From NCBI GenBank assembly GCA_002633025.1, contig NMRB01002799.1:1-64000 (forward strand): 64,000 bases of DNA, in the 5' to 3' direction. The position numbers were made by a program, and so were the translations under genes. Origin of the DNA: Notospermus geniculatus. Lineage: Eukaryota; Nemertea; Pilidiophora; Heteronemertea; Lineidae. Below are positions 57,594 to 64,000 of the stretch, piece by piece. The notes under the pieces were generated by a model. That model was given only the letters and a program-made list of their open reading frames with translations. It searched no databases and was not told the DNA's origin. Position 1 is the stretch's first letter. Every line of letters starts with the position of its first letter.

Positions 57594-60500
57594 TCACGGC
57601 GTTGCCAGATTCATTTCAAGAATCCGCTGTGACCTTGAACTCCTCGGGCGCTCCTTGGGCGTATTTTCACCAGCCGTCTCTGCGAATAATTTCATTTTGT
57701 CCCTGAATGTCAATTTCTCACCGGGGGCATTGTTCAACTGGTGTTGTTGCTGTAACCGGCGTTCACGCGGATCTCGATAAACCTCCTGTGATCCGATCAC
57801 ACCCGGCGTTGACTGTTGGAAATTTATCGCATTCAGCTGATTTTGTTGTGGTGTGCCGTTATTATGATCTGGTTGATATGGTGCGGCAGGGTTGTACTGA
57901 CTACCAGGACGATATGACTGTTCATTAGGTGGATACTGTGACTGAGGCGAGAGCTGTGAACTATCTTTATGCCCTGGAGCTATCTCTGTAGTTAACCTAG
58001 CATCGAATGAAACAGTCTTTTTCTGTCCAGCTGCGTCTTGTGGTCTGAAATTCACGTTACTCCGATAAGGTGGAGCTTGCTCCTGTGACGAATCTGATCC
58101 CCGATTGCGCACTTGATTGACCATATTGAACGAAGAACCCCGCTGCGGCGGGGGTGGACCATCATTTCGATTATCATTGCCGTAAGAATTTAGCCGAGAA
58201 TTCTGCGGCGGTGGCTGTTGTCCGTAAAGAGATGGTTTGCCAAACCGTTCATTCCTGTTATCATCGAATTGTCTCATATCCTGTTGTCGCCGAGCGTTCT
58301 CTTCCCTGGCAGCTCTTTCCTCAGCTTCCCGCGCTGCTTGCATCTCACGAAGTTGTTCTTTCTCCTGAAAGAAGGAATCAAAGATTAGTTTTCCAAATTT
58401 CAAACACCCTGACTGCAAATCAGAGGTTGTTACAGCTGTATTAGTAGCCAACAGATGTAACAAACGTCTACTTAGCCAACAGATGTAACAAAGTCTATTT
58501 AGCCAACAGATGTAGCAAATGAACCCACTGTCCAGAGAGGAGCCACAATCTCTCAACTAATTTCTACGGTAATCTCAACTCAGTTGATCAAAGACAGCAG
58601 GTTTAAATCCACACAGGACCACAATCCATCCCTCTATTGTAGGTGCAAACGGGGCTTCTCAACAGCAATTTGTCGCTGATCACCAACAAGAGAAATGAAG
58701 TCAAAGATGATCACAGCATGAGATCACTTCTCGTGAAGATTCCACATGAACGGTTCCTCTCCAAGAGCGGAAGAAACTCTAATGGAGAGAAGCACCACAA
58801 GACCTCACTACCCTGACTGACCTGTTCCTTCTTGCGTCTCATCTCCTCCTCTCGCTTCTGCTTTAGTCGTTCCTCCTCCTGCTGGACCATACGTTTATGT
58901 TCCTCCTGTTCTTTTCGCTGCTTCTCACGTTGTTCCTGAAAGAAACACACAGAATCAAACAGTGCTGTACATTTCACCGTTTACAGTACTGCAAAAAGAA
59001 TTTGGTGCAGCATCTATACTTTTTTAACCAAATGTCCAATACGTCATTATTGCCTTTATGGACAATACATCTACAGCAGGAGGAAACTGGAATGTCCAGA
59101 GAAAACGTGCACTATCGAAGACAGTCAGCCTCTCTATCTCACATGAAGAAACGGTCTGACTTGTTATCGAAACCGCCACCTCAGCGGTGAGAAGGCACCC
59201 TTGTTTCCACTACACCATATTGACAGCTGCGCCTACACTCACCTTCTGCTTCTGTAACCACACCTCGTGCTCACGTTCCTGGCGCTCCTGTCTCCTCGCC
59301 TGCCGTTGTTTCTGTTCTTCTCGCTCCTTGTCGAACATCTGCAACATCCGCTCCTCTCTGAAATGAAAACAAACATTAGTAGCATTACAAGAAAGATAAA
59401 GATGCGATTTCTCATTGTACCATTCCTGATCAGACCCAAGCATTTTTCAGTCAACTCCCCCAAAAATACTTCCCGGAATAAATACAGCTCGGTCAGTTTT
59501 CTCAGCTCTTTCCCAACTCTCCTTGACAAGTATTAACTGGCCAGTTCTAGCACTTGTTCTGAGAGGTGAAAACATGCACGCTCTCCCTGACTTCACCTAC
59601 CTCTGCTTCATCTCAACTGCCTTCAGTTTCTCCTCCTCCCTTTCTAGTGCCTCCTTTTGCTTCCGTAACGCCTGGGTTCGTTCCAGGTCTTCGAAAATCT
59701 TCTTGGCCACTCGATTGTGGCTCTGAAAGGAATGAACAGACACACGTGAGTAGAGTTCATGTAGGAAATGGCCCAATAGGGAATAATTCTCTGTCGTTAT
59801 AGAAGAGGTGTCCACTCAGAGCAGAGTCAACTAGATTTGGTCATTTCTGAATTTCTAAAACATCAACTTGAGTCTCGGAAAGGTTGGCCAAAGAAACCTA
59901 CAGGTGCGTCCCTGAGAGAGGCTACGTGGTTGAGCTCCTGATCACAATCTGAAAAGTAACCTTCTCACGAAGATGACAGTAAATGGTCTAATGTTACTTA
60001 CAGCAGTCCGTTCAGCCAAGTCATCCTCATCATCTTGGTCATCATCATTGTCTTTCACCTCCTTCAACCGCCTATTAAACTCCTGATCCAACTTCAACCG
60101 CTGTAACCGGTCTTGTTCCTCAGGAGTCAGATACGGCCTCGCCTCTAAGTCTGCAATCTCCAGATCGCGATTACGTGCTGCCTCTTCAGACATTCGTTTC
60201 TTCTCTTTCTCCCGCTGTTCTCTGTCCCACGGCGACGGTGAACTGGACGGCGACTCGGGACGTTCTTGGCTGATAGGCACAGTAAGTTGCACCCGAGATT
60301 TGGGTGGCTGCCATTGTGGAGCATCTTCTTGTCTCTGTTGAGGAGGCTGGCGGGGGTATGATGGCTCATTTGGCCTCATTGACGGTTGCGAACGGTTGTC
60401 TGTACCGGGTTGGTTCGGGAACTGCAAGGTAGCCTGACTTGTCGGTGCAATCGTCGGGCTNNNNNNNNNNNNNNNNNNNNNNNNNNNNNNNNNNNNNNNN

Positions 60501-63135
60501 NNNNNNNNNNNNNNNNNNNNNNNNNNNNNNNNNNNNNNNNNNNNNNNNNNNNNNNNNNNNNNNNNNNNNNNNNNNNNNNNNNNNNNNNNNNNNNNNNNNN
60601 NNNNNNNNNNNNNNNNNNNNNNNNNNNNNNNNNNNNNNNNNNNNNNNNNNNNNNNNNNNNNNNNNNNNNNNNNNNNNNNNNNNNNNNNNNNNNNNNNNNN
60701 NNNNNNNNNNNNNNNNNNNNNNNNNNNNNNNNNNNNNNNNNNNNNNNNNNNNNNNNNNNNNNNNNNNNNNNNNNNNNNNNNNNNNNNNNNNNNNTTCAAC
60801 GACATCTTGCGGTCATACTTCGGGCGGTTCTCTTTCAATACATAATCTCTCAAAGCACTTGCTTGTGACTGAGTAACCAGGACTTGTATCCGGCTGTGGT
60901 GTTGCTGACTCTCTATACCAGCAGCAATCGTCAACGGCAAGAGTACATCCGCCGATTCCCTGCTGACGGTTGGAGACTCGCAGGAGCTGTACGCGGAACT
61001 GGTGCTAAGCTCCTCAATACCACTAGGCTTCGCCTGGAATGGCTTATTCAAATCCAGCCCGAAGTTGTGTCTTGGCAGTCCAGGTGAACCCACTCGGTAC
61101 CGTTTCATTTCACGCCCAAAGTTACGCGGGAGAGAGGCGTAGTCTCTCCGTAGCTCATACCCATGGTCCGAGGCCCCACAGATCTGTCCGTACAGGCCCC
61201 CAGCCGAACTGCTTTCACACGAATCATCCGACACAGAAAAATCCCGAAAGGAATCGTCCAAATCATACGAAAGTTGTGATGCATCCCCAATACCGACTTG
61301 ATCAGAGTCATAACTTTGCACATCAAGCGAATCAATTGATGCTTTAAAGTCTTCAATTGGCTTCGGCCTCAAGTTTGTATCCTTACGGAACACTTGACGA
61401 ATAGCACGACTCGGACGTGGCGAAGCTGGTGCTTGTGACTCGACGGATATCTCCATCAGAGATTTGATATGCCTGTCCATCCAGGAACTTTCCTCCCCGG
61501 AGTCGTCAAGACCAACCACTAACAGAAACAGGTGTCAAGGGATTATTAACAGAGGACGAGGTGGATGTTATGGTGACAAGTTCAGCGGTGGATAGTTGGA
61601 GCATTCTGCAACGGATGTCGAGAAATTGCAAAATACTCCAAGATGTGATACCTTGCATCAGCACGAAACAATCCAAGATGTGACACCTTGCATCAGCACG
61701 AAACAAGACAAGATGTGAAACCTTGCATCAGCACGAAACAAGACAATTCAATGATTTCAACTTTTCTCTTTCTTCATATTTGCACCTTTCATGGGAATAA
61801 AAATTAAAACATCTTAGATTTTTTTTGAGTTCGCTAACTTTTGGGTATTAGACACTTAAGGCCCCACTCCACATGACAGTTTTCTATCGAAAGTTTGCTG
61901 TCAGATAGTCAATTATTGCTGTCAGACAGCAATAATTGACTATCTGACAGCAAACTTTGGACAGAAAACTGTCACGTGGAGCGGCGCCTTTAGGACAACC
62001 TTGACATTTCTTGCCAGACAGAAAGTACCAATCACGGCTGAACTTTGGTGATAGGATGACAGGGAATGAGGATGACAGGACAACCGAGATAAGGATGGAA
62101 CTTACTTGGTAGAGACGGAGTCGATTTGCTCTGCGGACCGTGTTGCTCCTGAAGAGAGCGGTTCTGGTACGGCGGATAGCGATCCGGGGGTGGCATTACA
62201 CTGTCATCCATTGGTGGACCGAATCGCGATACGTCTTCACTCTTGGGACGAGGTTTTCCAGGAGGTGGTGCAACTTGTTGCCTAGAGGCAGCTAAGAGGA
62301 AGTTGATCCAGACAATTAGCTGACAGGACACTAAGATTTCATGGACCACTAAGTTCACAGAGGATTTGCACCGATTTACAGTCATAGCTGTTTGCTACAC
62401 TTGACAGACCCATACAACCATGAGCCAACATAAGCTGCCCAAACTCCATAGTACTTCCTCAACTTACCTCTTTGCATAACAGGCGATGGCTGACTCAGCA
62501 GTGTGGCCAAGCCATGGTAGATGGCTCCCTGTTGTGCGACTCTTAAGTTGACCACAGAGCCAGTACGGGTCATCAACTCTGCAGCCTTCTCTTGAGTCAG
62601 GCCAACCAGGCTCTTGCCATCAACCTCTAGTAGCTGGTCACCAGCTTTTAATCTCCCATCCTGAAAAGGATTAAACTTTTATGAAACAAGATTCCATGCG
62701 GAGTCAAAATGGTAACAATACTGGATGCAGCAAGACAGGAGTGTTCCTGATGAGGGATAGAATGGCAAAAATCTATAGAACTGTTGAGATTTCCAAACTG
62801 TCCAATGTAGGACAAGACAGAGGTTCAACAAGAAAGGAGTCTTGTTATGGATGGCACTCTGAGTGACTGGTCGCATCTGTCACCAGTCTTGTCACGAACC
62901 AGCTGCCAGAAGCCTCAGTGACCGACCGTGACATTCACAATGTCTCTTGTCAAGGAGGGTCAGAAGACATAAACAGACCTCCACATATTTGTCGGGACTG
63001 CAGTACGATTTTTAGATGCACTCATTGTATGGAGGCAGCATGGGGAAAAAAGCCTTATCTCCTACTTACGATAGCTGCAGCACCACCAGCGACAACAGAC
63101 TTGATGTAGATACCACGTTCTTTCTGTCCTTCACC
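57594..63135 (-). CDS. AFDN: Afadin (canoe/AF-6), C-terminal half
   Basis: Exons on the minus strand: 63135-63070, 62660-62468, 62291-62106, 61518-60002 (contains a 334-N gap), 59722-59601, 59357-59243, 58935-58822, 58364-57594. Phases agree throughout, and the gap length keeps the frame. The first two exons encode most of the PDZ domain (G-I-Y-I-K-S-V-V, D-G-R-L-K-A-G-D-Q-L-L-E-V-D-G, then L-V-G-L-T-Q-E-K-A-A-E-L-M), very close to human afadin, and continue into Y-H-G-L-A-T-L-L. A proline/serine-rich linker follows, then a long E/R/K helical stretch split over four exons, then a Q/N/P-rich tail ending in L-A-T-P. Afadin links nectins to F-actin at adherens junctions. The Ras-association, FHA and dilute domains and the PDZ start lie beyond the window. 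Confidence 0.93.
58440..58530. repeat. 30-bp tandem repeat in afadin intron
   Basis: TAGCCAACAGATGTAACAAA recurs three times with short variable spacers. Confidence 0.85.
59050..59228 (-). mobile_element. Degenerate tRNA-derived SINE in afadin intron
   Basis: On the minus strand: TGTCAATATGGTGTAGTGGA, a damaged B box (GGCGGTTTCGATAACAAG), GAGATAGAGAGGCTGACTGT and CAGTTTCCTCCTGCTGTA. Same family as 17525 and 36525, older. Confidence 0.7.
60461..60794. other. Assembly gap (334 N) inside an afadin exon
   Basis: The reading frame is open on both sides and stays in register across the stated gap length. About 111 residues of low-complexity linker, or an unseen intron, are missing. Confidence 0.95.
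61637..61745. repeat. 35-bp tandem repeat in afadin intron
   Basis: AGATGTGACACCTTGCATCA followed by GCACGAAACAA, about three units. Confidence 0.85.
61858..61991. repeat. Foldback in afadin intron
   Basis: AAGGCCCCACTCCACATGAC pairs with GTCACGTGGAGCGGCGCCTT. The inner halves AAAGTTTGCTGTCAGATAGT and ACTATCTGACAGCAAACTTT pair perfectly, with almost no loop. Confidence 0.85.
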
Positions 63136-64000
63136 CTGTAACAGAGGTGATAGATAAGTGAGATATGAAACAGAAACTGAGGACAATGAACTCAAATACA
63201 AAATGCAACAACAAAAGTTACAATATTTGTCCATGGATACATATGTATGAAATAGTGATCATTGATGAAGAGATGAAAATGACAAAGTGAGTGAAAAAAG
63301 TTGATGAGAATGAATATATGGCAATGACAATGATGATGATGGTATCCAAGAGAAGTATCCCTGGATGAATGTCAAGGTCACTATGGAAACAAAGCCTAGT
63401 GCTCAATTCGGTGATCAATACCTGGCAGTTTGCCCGATGCCACCTATAGAAAGACAACAAACTTGACATTTACGGTACGTTTTAGGCCCTGGATTCACCT
63501 CAGACTATTCTTTCAAATTAACCAACTAAAAGCCGAGATGTAGGTACATGTATTTCTGATCATCTATTTTGAGATCTCTTTCTTCAATCCAGAAATACTT
63601 CCCCCTTTAATAATGAAGCCCAAATGAGCCACATAACAAGCGAAAACGAAAGCATTTTCACACACAAGCCAATCAACTTATAAATTTTTTCATTTGATTT
63701 TCCATATTTGAGCTCATTTGGACAATATAATGATTATGTGATATGACTACGACAAAGCGAGAATGACCCAGACCTATGTATTACAATAAATACAATGTTT
63801 ATGCCACCCCCACTTGAGAATCTGTTACAAACACGCAACTCAGCCCCCAACAAACATTGTTACTTCCACCCCAAGAACATGTGGCCTTAGACATTTGTTT
63901 CCAGCATTTGAGATAACTTTTTTAATTCATTGACTTCCCCCAAAGAAACCAGGATTTCATTTCATACTCAAGGAAGTATGTTGACTTCCATGATCATTTC
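63136..64000. other. Afadin intron to window edge
   Basis: The exon that should encode the start of the PDZ domain is not found here, so the intron upstream of 63135 appears to run to the window end. No other feature is seen. Confidence 0.5.

Overview
The window is a scaffold from a marine invertebrate animal genome, most likely a deuterostome (echinoderm, hemichordate or cephalochordate). The reasons are intron-rich genes with GT-AG introns, animal-only genes (akirin, afadin), many short foldback and MITE-like repeats, tRNA-derived SINEs, and very frequent TACATGTA, TAGGCCTA and TACCGGTA octamers. The species cannot be fixed from the sequence. There are five single-N joins (6977, 13081, 21473, 27479, 36515) and two longer N gaps (30043-30083, 60461-60794).

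Layout. 1-1451 (-): 5' part of an unrecognised coiled-coil/poly-Q protein. 3871-12990 and 13302-23883: two near-identical copies, introns included, of the 5' half of an SLC5 sodium-coupled solute transporter gene. The first copy has only exons 1-4. The second runs on as a complete 14-exon gene (14239-30555, 617 aa). 34361-35768: a 756-bp-offset tandem duplication upstream of the next gene. 35882-42359 (+): a 12-exon gene whose exon phases all agree. It encodes a 1081-aa protein joining a kynurenine-3-monooxygenase-like FAD monooxygenase, a lipoyl/GcvH-like carrier domain, a biotin-protein-ligase catalytic domain and a BPL_N/glutamine-amidotransferase-like domain. 44145-44765 (+): an unrecognised 206-aa ORF. 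48697-51167 (-): akirin, 198 aa. 51834-53550 (+): a short, yeast-sized RMI1 (234 aa), divergent from akirin across a 0.67-kb shared promoter region. 57594-63135 (-): the 3' half of afadin (PDZ, proline-rich linker, charged coiled coil, C-terminus), convergent with RMI1.

How the genes relate. Most are unrelated housekeeping or junction genes. The exception is the SLC5 transporter followed on the same strand by the monooxygenase-lipoyl-BPL fusion. The SLC5A5/A6/A8/A12 clade includes carriers of biotin, lipoate, nicotinate and other monocarboxylates, so a functional link is possible but is only inferred.

The two main discoveries are the four-domain fusion gene and a systematic pattern between the duplicated SLC5 copies: many differences are a plain TA in one copy against TA-CATG-TA, TA-CCGG-TA or a similar insert in the other. 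That is the form left by excision of TA-targeting DNA transposons, and it may explain why these octamers are so common here.
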